A stretch of 32,367 bases of DNA, from the NCBI GenBank assembly GCA_029780415.1, contig JAKOYN010000041.1, positions 1 through 32,367 of the forward strand. Direction: 5' to 3'. This stretch comes from RXIX01 sp003989075 (GTDB lineage Bacteria > Pseudomonadota > Gammaproteobacteria > Competibacterales > Competibacteraceae). A program made the position numbers and the translations under genes. Of the stretch, positions 16,976 through 25,823 are shown piece by piece; position 1 is the first letter of the stretch, and each line of letters begins with the position of its first letter. Below the pieces are notes generated by a model. It was not told where the DNA came from, ran no database searches, and saw nothing but the letters and a program-made list of their open reading frames with translations.

Positions 16976-17003
16976 TGGATACCCGCTTTCGCGGGTATGA
17001 CGG
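16976..17003 (-). repeat. REP-like palindrome, copy 3 (inverted, diverged)
   Basis: The reverse complement reads CCGTCATACCCGCGAAAGCG followed by GGTATCCA. It is the same family as copies 1 and 2 with changes in loop and stem; the stem is kept by paired changes (TACCCGC/GCGGGTA). Confidence 0.8.
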
Positions 17004-17073
17004 AAAAAGTAAGGTAAGCGAAAGTCCTGATAATGAACCCATTCAAAAATAGCCCCCGGAGCAAAGCAGGATC

Positions 17074-18633
17074 ATGAACAAATCACTAGGTGTGGCGGCG
17101 ACGGTCGTGGTTCTGGCCGGTGGTGGCTGGGTCGGGGCGTCATACTGGTCAGGTGTGCAGGCTGAGCGCTGGTATCAGCAGAGTCTGGCTGAGGTCGCTG
17201 GCGAGACCGGTATAACCCTGAACACCCTGCGCTATACGCGCGGACTGTTTTCCTCGGAGGTGGTGACCCAGGTGCTGGTCGCCGCGCCGGCGGGCAGCGA
17301 GACGGGCATGCCGGACAGTTCCTTCTCAGTCCGTCAGCAGATTTACCACGGGCCGCTGCCGCTGGCTGCCTGGGCCGGGGTGCCGGGTGCAGCCTGGGCG
17401 CCGGGCGCTGCCGTGGTGCGGACTACGCTGCAGACGGATGAACAGAGCTGGACCGGGCATCTGGCCCGCTGGTATGGCGGCCAGGAGCCGCTGGTGGCGT
17501 TGTCGCGGGTGGGTTTTGATGGCAGCAGTGTGACCGAGGTCAGCATGCCGCCGCTGCAGCGCGACCAGATCGAGGAGTTGAAAAAGCTCGATTTTTCCGG
17601 TTTGCAGGGCCATTTTGAGGCGGCGGCGCAGAATACGGCGGTAAAGGGCACGCTGACCGTGGAGCGTCTGTCTTTTACCGCTCCGGCGACAGCGGAGGGA
17701 CAGGCCGCGCCCGGTGATGTTCAGTTTGCCCTGCGCGGACTGAGCAGCCGCGTTGATCAGCGCAAGGGCGCGTTCAACCTGATGTTTGGCGAGTCCGGGC
17801 TGCGCGTTGATGAAATACGTCTGCAGGAGCCTGGTGAGGCCGCACCCCTGGTGCTCACGGGACTGGACATGGTCGGGGATCTCCAGCCGCAGGATGCAAA
17901 GCAGGTCAGCGGCGGCCTGCGGGTCACGGCAGGCAAGATCAGCCTTGGGCAGAAGAGCGGTACCGGCAGCCTGCGCGTGGCCCTGCGCAATATCGATGGC
18001 GCCACCGCCGAGCAGTTGCAACAGTGGCAGCGCAAGCTGGCGCAGAAGCCGGATGATCCGGCGCTGCCCGAGGAAGGTCTGGGCCTGTTGCGCGCTCTGC
18101 TTGAAGGTAATCCGGTGTTCAGTCTCGACACCGAGGCGCGGCTGGATGCCGGTGAATGGCGCGGCAATCTGACCCTGAATTTCCAGAATCCCGGCGAACT
18201 GGATCCGATGCAGGGGCCGCTGGGCCTGCTGGACGCGCTGGCCAAGGGCACCGCTGAGATCGCCGCCAGTCAGGGATTGGTGGAAACTGTGCTGACCGAC
18301 ATGGGGGTCGATGAGATCAAGGCCCAGGCTGCCATCGAGGGCACGACGCCCAGCGAAACCGCGTTGCATGATCTGGCCGTGCAGCAGACCCAGCAGCAAT
18401 TGCAGGGACTGACCGCAACCGGTTATCTGCGACTTGACGCCGGTCAGTACAAGGCCACCGCGCGCTTCGAGGGCGGCAAGCTGTTCGTCAATGGCCAGGA
18501 AATTCCGCTGCTGTCGGCTGCGGATGCCGAAGCCGGCACGGCCGAGCAGTTGCTGAACGAGGACGAAGCAGCGCCCGGGGCTGAAGAACCAGCGCCCGCG
18601 CCCACAGCACCGGCCCAGAACAGGAAAAAATAA
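17074..18633 (+). CDS. YdgA/DUF945-family protein
   Basis: The 519-residue protein has one N-terminal membrane anchor (about residues 5-26) followed by a large, probably periplasmic, region. The opening MNKSLGVAATVVVLAGGGWV, the YxxGLFSSEV stretch near residue 50 and the repeated beta-rich segments fit the DUF945 (YdgA) family, whose role is unknown. The C-terminus is an Ala/Pro/Glu-rich tail. The stop is 28 bp before the glnE start, so the two may be co-transcribed. Confidence 0.85.
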   Translation: MNKSLGVAATVVVLAGGGWVGASYWSGVQAERWYQQSLAEVAGETGITLNTLRYTRGLFSSEVVTQVLVAAPAGSETGMPDSSFSVRQQIYHGPLPLAAWAGVPGAAWAPGAAVVRTTLQTDEQSWTGHLARWYGGQEPLVALSRVGFDGSSVTEVSMPPLQRDQIEELKKLDFSGLQGHFEAAAQNTAVKGTLTVERLSFTAPATAEGQAAPGDVQFALRGLSSRVDQRKGAFNLMFGESGLRVDEIRLQEPGEAAPLVLTGLDMVGDLQPQDAKQVSGGLRVTAGKISLGQKSGTGSLRVALRNIDGATAEQLQQWQRKLAQKPDDPALPEEGLGLLRALLEGNPVFSLDTEARLDAGEWRGNLTLNFQNPGELDPMQGPLGLLDALAKGTAEIAASQGLVETVLTDMGVDEIKAQAAIEGTTPSETALHDLAVQQTQQQLQGLTATGYLRLDAGQYKATARFEGGKLFVNGQEIPLLSAADAEAGTAEQLLNEDEAAPGAEEPAPAPTAPAQNRKK

Positions 18634-18661
18634 GCAATTGCAGCGACGGGGTGGGTGTGGC

Positions 18662-21547
18662 ATGAGCGAATGTGCAGAACTCCTGGACCGGTTGCCGTTG
18701 GCGTTGCGCGAGGAAGTCGCGCGCTACTGGGAAGCCTATGGCGCAGCGGCGGCGACTGCGGGCATTGCACCCCCTGCCGGCGCGATTTTGCAGCAGATGC
18801 TGCCGGTGTGGGCGTGCAGCGAATTCGTCGCCCGCGCCTGCATCCGCGAGCCGGCGGTGCTGGCGCAGGTGCTGACCAGCGGCGTGCTGGCAGTGCCCGA
18901 TGCGCCGGGTGCCCTGGCGGCGCGGTTGGCGCAAACCCTGGCCGGGGTCACCGATGAAGAGCAGTTGGGCGTGGCCCTGCGCTGGTTTCGCCGCTGGGAA
19001 ATGGTGCGCATCGCCTGGCGTGATCTGGCTGGACTGGCGCCGCTGGGCGAAACCCTCGCCGATCTTAGCGAACTGGCTGAACAGGCGGTCGATGCAGCGC
19101 TGGCGTTTCTGCACGATGCCCAATGTCGGCGCTATGGCGTGCCACGCGATGCCGACGGGCAACCACAGCAACTGGTCGTGCTGGGCATGGGCAAGCTCGG
19201 TGGCCGCGAGCTGAACTTTTCCTCGGATATCGACCTGATTTTCACCTATCCGCATCCTGGCCAGACCGATGGTTCACGTCCGATCAGCAATGAGGAATTT
19301 TTCCGCCGGCTTGGCCAGCGTCTGAGCAAGCTGCTGGCCGAGATCACTGCGCAGGGTTTCGTGTTCCGCGTCGATCTGCGCCTGCGCCCCTTTGGCGATT
19401 CCGGGCCGCTGGCCATCTCCTTTGCCGCCTGCGAGGACTATTACCAGAATCACGGCCGCGACTGGGAACGCTATGCGATGATCAAGGCGCGGGTGATCGC
19501 CGGTGATCGCGAGGCGGGCGCACGCTTGCTGGAGGCACTGCGGCCCTTCGTCTATCGCCGCTATCTGGATTACAGCGCCTTTGAGGCGTTGCGCGGCATG
19601 AAGACGCTGATTGCCCGCGAGGTGGAACGCAAGGGCCTGCGCCGCAACGTCAAGCTTGGGCCAGGCGGGATTCGTGAAATCGAGTTCATCGGTCAGGCTT
19701 TCCAGCTGATTTATGGCGGGCGCGAGCCGGCGTTGCGGGTGCGTGGCATTCTGACCGTGCTGGATGCCTTGCAGGCCAGCGGTCGCCTGCCGGCCGCGGC
19801 GGTCGCCGATCTCAAGACCGCTTATGCCTATCTGCGCCGGGTCGAAAACCGCCTGCAGGCCTGGGCCGATCAGCAGACCCACAATCTGCCCGAGGAAGCG
19901 CTGGCCAAGCAGCGTCTGGCCTATGCCATGGGTCAGCCGGACTGGGGCGCCTTCATCGCCGAGCTGTCCGGCCATGTCGAGCGGGTCTCGCAGCAGTTCG
20001 CCCAGGTCTTTGGTGACAGCGAGACCGCCTTGCCGAGTGATGCCGATCTGGCAGCCCTGTGGCTGCATGAATGCAGCGACGAAACCGCGCTGGCGGTGCT
20101 GGCCGGCCGTGGCTTCGAGGCGCCGGCACTGGCGTGGAACCGGCTGCGGGCGCTGCGCGGCAGTTTCAGCTATCGCACCCTGAGTCCGCGTGGCCGCGAG
20201 CGTCTCGATGCCCTGGTGCCGCGTGTGCTGGAAGCGGTCAGCACCACCCCGCAGCCGGCGGTGACCCTGGAGCGGGTGCTGGATCTGCTCGATGCAGTGG
20301 CGCGGCGCTCGGTGTATCTGGCGCTGCTGGCTGATCATCCGCAGGCCCTGACGCAGCTGGTCAAGCTCTGCGCCGCCAGTGGCTGGATCGCTAAGCATCT
20401 GCGCCGCTATCCGCTGCTGCTGGATGATCTGCTCAACCCGGCGACCTTGTACGCACCGCTGGATCGACCCCGGCTGGCGCTGGAGCTGGAACAGCAGCTG
20501 GCGCGCGCGCCCGCCGGCGATGCCGAGGAAATGCTGAACGCGCTGCGTTATTTCAAGCAGGCCCAGGTGCTGCGCGTGGCCGCCGCCGACATCAGTGGCG
20601 CCATGCCGCTGATGATTGTCAGCGATCACCTCACCGCGATCGCCGAGGTGCTGCTGGAGCGGGTGCTGGCCCTGGCCTGGGCCGAGCTGCAGGCGCGCTT
20701 TGGTCCGCCCGAATGTGTGATCGACGGCACGCGGCGCACAGCGCGCTTTGCCATCATCGCCTACGGCAAGCTCGGCGGTCTTGAGCTGAATTACGGCTCC
20801 GATCTGGATCTGGTGTTCCTGCATGACAGCGCTGGCGAGCAGCAACTGACCACCGGGCCACGCCAGATCGATAACGCCAGCTTTTTCGCCAAGCTGGTGC
20901 AGAAGATCATCTACTTCCTGACTACCCGCACCGGCGCCGGTGATCTGTACGAGGTTGATACCCGCCTGCGGCCGAGTGGACGCGCCGGACTGCTGGTCAG
21001 TTCCTTCGAGGCGTTTGCGGACTATCAGCATCGTCAGGCCTGGACCTGGGAGCATCAGGCCCTGGTGCGGGCGCGGCTGGTGGCCGGCCCGGCGGCGCTG
21101 ATCGAGCGCTTTCAGGCGATTCGCGCGGCAGTGCTGGGCCGGGCGCGCGACTGCGCGGCGCTGCGTCAGGAGGTGTGCGAGATGCGCGAGCGGATGCGGG
21201 CCGAACTCGACAGCAGCACCGCCGAAACCTTCGATCTCAAGCAGGGCCGCGGTGGTATCGCCGATATCGAATTTATGGTGCAATATGAAATCCTGGCCAA
21301 CGCCCACCGCGACCCGGCGCTGCTCACCTACACCGACAACATCCGCCAGCTCGACGGTCTGGAACGCGCCGGCATCCTATCGGTTGCTGATGCCGCCCGC
21401 TTGCGCAGCACCTATCGCGACCTGCGCCGGCGCATCCACTTGCTGAAGCTGCAGGAACAGCCTGCTTGCATGGCCACTGACACGGTGCGCGCCGCCCGCG
21501 AAGGCGTGATCCGCATCTGGCGGCGACTGATGGAAGACAGTGCCTGA
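18662..21547 (+). CDS. glnE: Bifunctional glutamine synthetase adenylyltransferase/adenylyl-removing enzyme
   Basis: The enzyme attaches AMP to or removes it from glutamine synthetase according to nitrogen status signalled by PII. The 961-residue protein has two nucleotidyltransferase domains. The N-terminal deadenylylase has GMGKLGGRELNFSSDIDLIF at about 174-193. The C-terminal adenylylase has YGKLGGLELNYGSDLDLVF from about 700. The regulatory linker lies between them. Both Asp-x-Asp metal sites are intact. The ATG at 18662 is chosen over an upstream TTG at 18638. ilvE follows 59 bp downstream. Confidence 0.97.
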   Translation: MSECAELLDRLPLALREEVARYWEAYGAAAATAGIAPPAGAILQQMLPVWACSEFVARACIREPAVLAQVLTSGVLAVPDAPGALAARLAQTLAGVTDEEQLGVALRWFRRWEMVRIAWRDLAGLAPLGETLADLSELAEQAVDAALAFLHDAQCRRYGVPRDADGQPQQLVVLGMGKLGGRELNFSSDIDLIFTYPHPGQTDGSRPISNEEFFRRLGQRLSKLLAEITAQGFVFRVDLRLRPFGDSGPLAISFAACEDYYQNHGRDWERYAMIKARVIAGDREAGARLLEALRPFVYRRYLDYSAFEALRGMKTLIAREVERKGLRRNVKLGPGGIREIEFIGQAFQLIYGGREPALRVRGILTVLDALQASGRLPAAAVADLKTAYAYLRRVENRLQAWADQQTHNLPEEALAKQRLAYAMGQPDWGAFIAELSGHVERVSQQFAQVFGDSETALPSDADLAALWLHECSDETALAVLAGRGFEAPALAWNRLRALRGSFSYRTLSPRGRERLDALVPRVLEAVSTTPQPAVTLERVLDLLDAVARRSVYLALLADHPQALTQLVKLCAASGWIAKHLRRYPLLLDDLLNPATLYAPLDRPRLALELEQQLARAPAGDAEEMLNALRYFKQAQVLRVAAADISGAMPLMIVSDHLTAIAEVLLERVLALAWAELQARFGPPECVIDGTRRTARFAIIAYGKLGGLELNYGSDLDLVFLHDSAGEQQLTTGPRQIDNASFFAKLVQKIIYFLTTRTGAGDLYEVDTRLRPSGRAGLLVSSFEAFADYQHRQAWTWEHQALVRARLVAGPAALIERFQAIRAAVLGRARDCAALRQEVCEMRERMRAELDSSTAETFDLKQGRGGIADIEFMVQYEILANAHRDPALLTYTDNIRQLDGLERAGILSVADAARLRSTYRDLRRRIHLLKLQEQPACMATDTVRAAREGVIRIWRRLMEDSA

Positions 21548-21606
21548 CGCGCCGGCTGGCAGGCCCTGGCCCAGGACAACACGGATTGAAACGGGAGAAT
21601 TGAACG

Positions 21607-22527
21607 ATGACTATGGCCGACCGTGACGGTCTGATCTGGTACGACGGTGAACTGGTGCCCTGGCGCGAAGCCAATACCCACGTCCTGACCCATACCCTGC
21701 ACTACGGCATGGGTGTCTTCGAGGGCGTCCGCGCCTACGCCACCGACCGCGGCGCCGCCATCTTCCGCCTGCAGGCGCACACCGACCGGCTGTTTCGCTC
21801 CGCCCATATCGTCGGCATGCCGATGCCCTACGGTAAGGACGAGATCAACGAAGCCTGTCGCCAGGCGGTCAGTGCCAACCACCTCGCCAGTGCCTACATT
21901 CGGCCAATGTGCTTCTATGGCGCTGAAGGCATGGGCCTGCGCGCTGACAACCTCAAGGTGCATGTACTGGTCGCTGCCTGGGAATGGGGTGCCTATCTGG
22001 GTGCCGAAAACCTGGAGCGCGGCATCCGCATCCGTACCTCCTCATTCAGCCGCCACCACGTCAATGTGACCATGTGCAAGGCCAAGGCGAACGGCAACTA
22101 CATGAATTCCATGCTGGCGCTGTCCGATGCCCTGCGGGATGGCTATGACGAGGCGCTGCTGCTCGACACCGAGGGCTACGTTGCCGAGGGCAGCGGCGAG
22201 AATATCTTCCTGGTCCGCGATGGCGTGCTCTACACCCCCGATCTGACCTCGGCGCTGGAAGGTATCACCCGCGACACCATCATCCGCTTCGCCGCCGATC
22301 TGGGCATTCCGGTCAAGGAAAAGCGCATCACCCGCGACGAGGTCTACATCGCCGACGAGGCCTTCTTCACCGGCACCGCCGCCGAAGTGACGCCAATCCG
22401 CGAACTCGACGGGCGCGCCATCGGCAGCGGCCGGCGCGGACCGGTCACCCAGCATCTGCAGGCGCTGTACTTCGATCAGGTGCACGGTCGCCGCGACGAA
22501 TATCCGGACTGGCTGACCCTGGCCTAG
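21607..22527 (+). CDS. ilvE: Branched-chain amino acid aminotransferase
   Basis: The enzyme transaminates leucine, isoleucine and valine with 2-oxoglutarate using pyridoxal phosphate. The 306-residue fold-type IV enzyme shows HTLHYGMGVFEGVRAY and the catalytic lysine K160 (KAKANGNYMNS). It also has EGYVAEGSGENIFLV and FTGTAAEVTPIRELDGR. GGGAGAA precedes the ATG. In this region ilvE links amino-acid metabolism genes to the envelope cluster. Confidence 0.96.
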   Translation: MTMADRDGLIWYDGELVPWREANTHVLTHTLHYGMGVFEGVRAYATDRGAAIFRLQAHTDRLFRSAHIVGMPMPYGKDEINEACRQAVSANHLASAYIRPMCFYGAEGMGLRADNLKVHVLVAAWEWGAYLGAENLERGIRIRTSSFSRHHVNVTMCKAKANGNYMNSMLALSDALRDGYDEALLLDTEGYVAEGSGENIFLVRDGVLYTPDLTSALEGITRDTIIRFAADLGIPVKEKRITRDEVYIADEAFFTGTAAEVTPIRELDGRAIGSGRRGPVTQHLQALYFDQVHGRRDEYPDWLTLA

Positions 22528-22595
22528 CCCCCGACCGTACCGGTTTTTCTCGCCTCCGCATCCCAAAAAATCCAAGACTTCAGGAGAACGACGCC

Positions 22596-22790
22596 ATGGC
22601 CGCCGCTTCCGCCAAAACCCTGCCCAATGCCCAGAAGACCTATGAGGTCAGCCGCGCCGAATTGCCGGTGTCCTGCCCGATGCCGGACATGATGCTGTGG
22701 AACTCCCACCCCAAGGTCTACCTGCCGATCGAGACCACGGGCAAGGCCAAGTGCCCGTACTGCGGCGCTGATTTCGTGCTGGTCGACTGA
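22596..22790 (+). CDS. Small zinc-finger (CHCC-type) protein
   Basis: The 64-residue protein has the C-terminal metal-binding set C27, H38, C53 and C56 (SCPMPD, SHPK, KCPYCG), matching the zf-CHCC domain also found in a mitochondrial complex I accessory subunit. CAGGAGAA lies upstream of the ATG. In gammaproteobacteria such genes often sit beside ilvE. The function here is not known. Confidence 0.88.
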   Translation: MAAASAKTLPNAQKTYEVSRAELPVSCPMPDMMLWNSHPKVYLPIETTGKAKCPYCGADFVLVD

Positions 22791-22825
22791 GAGCAGCGGG
22801 CACTGCCGCAGGTACATCGCCGGTG

Positions 22826-23731
22826 ATGCCGCCGCTGGTGGTCTGGCGCTTCAGCGACGGCAAGGTCGGTCATGATAACCAGAGCCTGGGCCTGCTCACG
22901 GCGCTGACCCGGCTGCGTCCGGTGCAGGCACACATGCTGGCATCGCCATCGCTGGGTACCGCTTTGCGCGGCAGCTTGGGGCGCCTGTCCACCTGGCAGA
23001 CGCTGCCGCCGCCCGATCTGCTGCTGGGCGCTGGCCATCGCACTCATCCCGGATTGCTGGCAGCGCGGCAGGGCTACGGCGGACGTGCGGTGGTGCTGAT
23101 GCGTCCGAGCCTGCCGCTGGCGCTGTTTGATCTCTGCCTGATTCCCGAGCATGACAGGCCGCCCGCCCGCACCAATGTGCTGACCACGCGCGGCGCTCTC
23201 AACCGTCTCGAACCCTCAACAACGCTTGAGCCTGCCCGGGGTCTGATGCTGATCGGTGGGCCATCGGCGCATTTTGGCTGGGACGAGGCCGCTCTATACG
23301 CGCAGATCGCCGCGATTGTCGCCGCTGATCCCGCCATGAACTGGATCCTGACGACTTCACGGCGCACGCCCGCGTCTTTCCTGGAGAATGGACGGTTGCC
23401 GACTGACCCGCGCCTGAGCGTGGTGCCGGTGGCGCAGACCGATCCTGACTGGCTGCCAGCGCAACTGGCGCGCGCCGGGCAGGTCTGGGTCAGCGCCGAT
23501 AGCGTGTCGATGGTGTATGAGGCACTGACTGCCGGTGCCGCCGTGGGTATTCTGGAACTGCCGCGCGCGCGACCGGGTCGTGTCAGCCGCGGGCTGGATG
23601 GGTTGGCTGCCGCGGGCTGGGTCACGCCATTTGCTGATTGGCGGCGCAGCCAGCATCTGCTGCGCCCGCCGGGCACATTCAATGAAGCGCAGCGCTGCGC
23701 CCGCTGGATCATCGCGCGATGGTTTCCCTGA
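22826..23731 (+). CDS. ELM1-family protein (glycosyltransferase-like)
   Basis: The 301-residue protein begins WRFSDGKVGHDNQS, the hallmark of proteins annotated 'mitochondrial fission ELM1-like'. Later stretches LLIGGPSAHFGW, WILTTSRRTP and WVSADSVSMVYEALTAGAAVGILELP resemble the sugar-nucleotide-binding half of GT-B glycosyltransferases. Bacterial members lie in lipopolysaccharide gene clusters, as here, and a role in envelope glycan assembly is likely but unproved. The ATG at 22826 is chosen over the adjoining GTG. The 3' end overlaps the next gene by 13 bp, so translation is probably coupled. Confidence 0.8.
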   Translation: MPPLVVWRFSDGKVGHDNQSLGLLTALTRLRPVQAHMLASPSLGTALRGSLGRLSTWQTLPPPDLLLGAGHRTHPGLLAARQGYGGRAVVLMRPSLPLALFDLCLIPEHDRPPARTNVLTTRGALNRLEPSTTLEPARGLMLIGGPSAHFGWDEAALYAQIAAIVAADPAMNWILTTSRRTPASFLENGRLPTDPRLSVVPVAQTDPDWLPAQLARAGQVWVSADSVSMVYEALTAGAAVGILELPRARPGRVSRGLDGLAAAGWVTPFADWRRSQHLLRPPGTFNEAQRCARWIIARWFP

Positions 23732-24834
23732 GCGTGGTGCAGGTGCTGCCGGCCCTGAACGGGGGCGGAGTCGAACGCGGCACCCTGGAAGTTGCGCGTG
23801 AACTGGTACGGCGCGGTCACCGTTCGGTGGTGATTTCTGCGGGTGGGCGTCTGGTGCCGCAACTGCTGGCCGAGGGCAGTGAACATCTAAGCTGGCCACT
23901 GGGTGCGAAGTCACCGCTGACCCTGCGCTGGGTTGGCCCGCTGCGCCGCTGGCTGGCTGAACAGCGCATCGACATTCTGCACGTCCGCTCGCGCCTGCCG
24001 GCCTGGATCGCCTGGCTAGCCTGGCGCGGTCTCGATCCGGCCAGCCGGCCGCGCTTCGTCACGACTGTGCATGGCCTGTACTCGGTGTCCGCCTATAGCG
24101 CGATCATGACCCGGGGCGAGCGGGTGATTGCCGTGTCGGAGACGGTGCGCGACTACCTGCACCAGCATTACCCGCGCCTGCCGGCCGCGCGCATCGTGGT
24201 AATCCCGCGTGGTGTCGATCCGGCTGCATTCCCCCATGGCTATGTGCCCGCACCCGAGTGGCGCACGGCCTGGGAACGGCAATACCCGCAGTTGCGTGGT
24301 GCACCCCTGCTGACCCTGCCGGGGCGGCTGAGCCGGCTCAAGGGCCACGAGGATTTCATCGAACTGATGAGCCAGTTGCGTGCCCATGGTCTGCCGGTGC
24401 GTGGCCTGATCGTGGGCGGTGTCGAACCGCGCCGGCAGCGCTATGCCGAGAGCCTGCGGCAGCAGGTGCACGCGCGGGGTCTGGATGAGGCTATCGTGTT
24501 CACTGGCCACCGCAGCGATATGCGCGAGATCTACGCGGTATCCACCCTGGTGCTGTCGCTGTCGGCGCAACCGGAATCGTTCGGTCGCACCGTACTGGAA
24601 GCGCTCAGCCTGGGTACGCCGGTGCTCGGTTACGCGCGCGGCGGGGTTGGTGAAATCCTGACGCGCCTGTATCCAGCGGGCCTGATTCCGTCCGGCGATC
24701 GCGCCGCCCTGCTGGAGCGGACCCTGTCACTGCTGCGCATGGCGCCGGCCGTGCCGATGGAAGCGGTATTTCCCCTGCAGCGGATGCTTGATGAGACGCT
24801 GGCGCTGTATGCGACGCTGGGAGCGCGCGTGTGA
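23719..24834 (+). CDS. Glycosyltransferase family 4 (lipopolysaccharide core type)
   Basis: The 371-residue GT-B enzyme has an N-terminal glycine loop LNGGGVERGTLEVARELVRRG. The acceptor-side motif VHGLYSVSAYSAIM follows, and the donor-binding PESFGRTVLEALSLGTPVLG carries the conserved ExxxxxxxE acids. It likely adds a sugar to the growing core oligosaccharide at the cytoplasmic face. Sugar and linkage cannot be read. It overlaps the ELM1-family gene (13 bp) and the next GT9 gene (4 bp). Confidence 0.88.
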   Translation: MVSLSVVQVLPALNGGGVERGTLEVARELVRRGHRSVVISAGGRLVPQLLAEGSEHLSWPLGAKSPLTLRWVGPLRRWLAEQRIDILHVRSRLPAWIAWLAWRGLDPASRPRFVTTVHGLYSVSAYSAIMTRGERVIAVSETVRDYLHQHYPRLPAARIVVIPRGVDPAAFPHGYVPAPEWRTAWERQYPQLRGAPLLTLPGRLSRLKGHEDFIELMSQLRAHGLPVRGLIVGGVEPRRQRYAESLRQQVHARGLDEAIVFTGHRSDMREIYAVSTLVLSLSAQPESFGRTVLEALSLGTPVLGYARGGVGEILTRLYPAGLIPSGDRAALLERTLSLLRMAPAVPMEAVFPLQRMLDETLALYATLGARV

Positions 24835-25823
24835 ATCTGAGCCAGCCGGTGTCAACCCTGGTGGTGCAGCCGCTGCCTGGCATCGGCGATATGGTCTGGC
24901 ACCTGCCACACCTGCACGCGATTGCCGCTACCGCGCGCGATGGCCGGGTCGATGTACTCACCAAGCCCCGTTCCCAGGCTGACCGGCTGCTCGGCGCCGA
25001 TCCGGCGATCGGGCGAATTCTCTGGCTGGACCGGAGCACCCAGCATCGCGGGCTGCAGGGTGTGCTGCGTCTGGCGGCGCTGCTGCGTCAGGGTGGCTAT
25101 CAGCGGGTGTGGGTCCTGCACGGCAGCGCCCGCTATGCGCTGGCAGCGTGGCTGGCCGGGATTCCGCTGCGTATTGGTTACGGCGGCGGGCAGCGGTTGC
25201 GGCTGCTGAATATGCCGGTGCGCCTGCCGCCGGCGCCGCCCGCTACCCATCCCATTGTGCGTGCCAATGCCCTGCTCGATGCTCTGCAGATAGCCCGCGC
25301 CGAACCGGAACCGCGTCTGAGTATCGATCCGGCAGCGGCGCATGCGATAGCGCAGCGGTTTGCCGCCTGGCCGCGACCCTGGATTGCCCTGGGTATTGGC
25401 AGCAGTGAGCCGTGGAAGCAATGGGGCGCGGCGCGCTTTGCCGAACTGGCGGTGGCCTTGCACGCACGGCGCGCCGGATCGCTGTTCATCGTCGGTGGTC
25501 CGGCCGAGCGGCCGCTGGCCGATGCACTGTTCGCCCAGCTTGGCGCGACCGGCATTATGGCTGCCGATGCGGTGGCGTTGCCGCTGGAGCAGACCGTGGC
25601 GCTGCTGGCCGCCTGTCGCGCCTATCTAGGCAATGATACCGGTGTGCTGAATGTGGCGGCGGCAGTCGCGGTGCCGGCACTGGGGCTGTTTGGCGCTTCG
25701 CCACCGCTGACCCATTCACGCTGGATTCACGCCCTGCAGCCGCCCGCTGGTCAGCAGGGCATGGCAGCAATCAGCGTCGCGCATGTGCTTGCGGCATTTA
25801 CACGCCTGGATGAGTCTGGATGA
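24831..25823 (+). CDS. Glycosyltransferase family 9 (heptosyltransferase-like)
   Basis: The 330-residue protein starts at a GTG overlapping the previous stop (GTGA). It shows the GT9 N-terminal motif PLPGIGDMVWHLPHLHAI. The donor-site sequence YLGNDTGVLNVAAAVAVPALGLFG is near the C-terminus and corresponds to the ADP-heptose-binding DTG/H region of WaaC and WaaF. It probably transfers heptose or a related sugar onto the inner core. It overlaps the following ligase gene by 4 bp (ATGA). Confidence 0.87.
   Translation: MNLSQPVSTLVVQPLPGIGDMVWHLPHLHAIAATARDGRVDVLTKPRSQADRLLGADPAIGRILWLDRSTQHRGLQGVLRLAALLRQGGYQRVWVLHGSARYALAAWLAGIPLRIGYGGGQRLRLLNMPVRLPPAPPATHPIVRANALLDALQIARAEPEPRLSIDPAAAHAIAQRFAAWPRPWIALGIGSSEPWKQWGAARFAELAVALHARRAGSLFIVGGPAERPLADALFAQLGATGIMAADAVALPLEQTVALLAACRAYLGNDTGVLNVAAAVAVPALGLFGASPPLTHSRWIHALQPPAGQQGMAAISVAHVLAAFTRLDESG

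Larger units (their letters stand above)
16853..17031. repeat. Cluster of palindromic repeats with outer inverted ends, between groEL and the ydgA-like gene
   Basis: The gap 16708-17073 holds the groEL terminator and this roughly 179-bp block. ATCGGGACTTTCGCTT at the left is inverse to AAGCGAAAGTCCTGAT at the right (15 of 16). Between them lie two identical direct palindromes and one related inverted copy. I see no open frame inside. The arrangement resembles a REP/BIME block or a small MITE-like unit. Confidence 0.75.

Noticed and set aside
19274..21307. Minus-strand open frame of 677 codons opposite glnE
   Set aside because: The composition (Gln, Arg, Gly, His rich) is that of an antisense shadow of GC-rich code; glnE explains the region fully.
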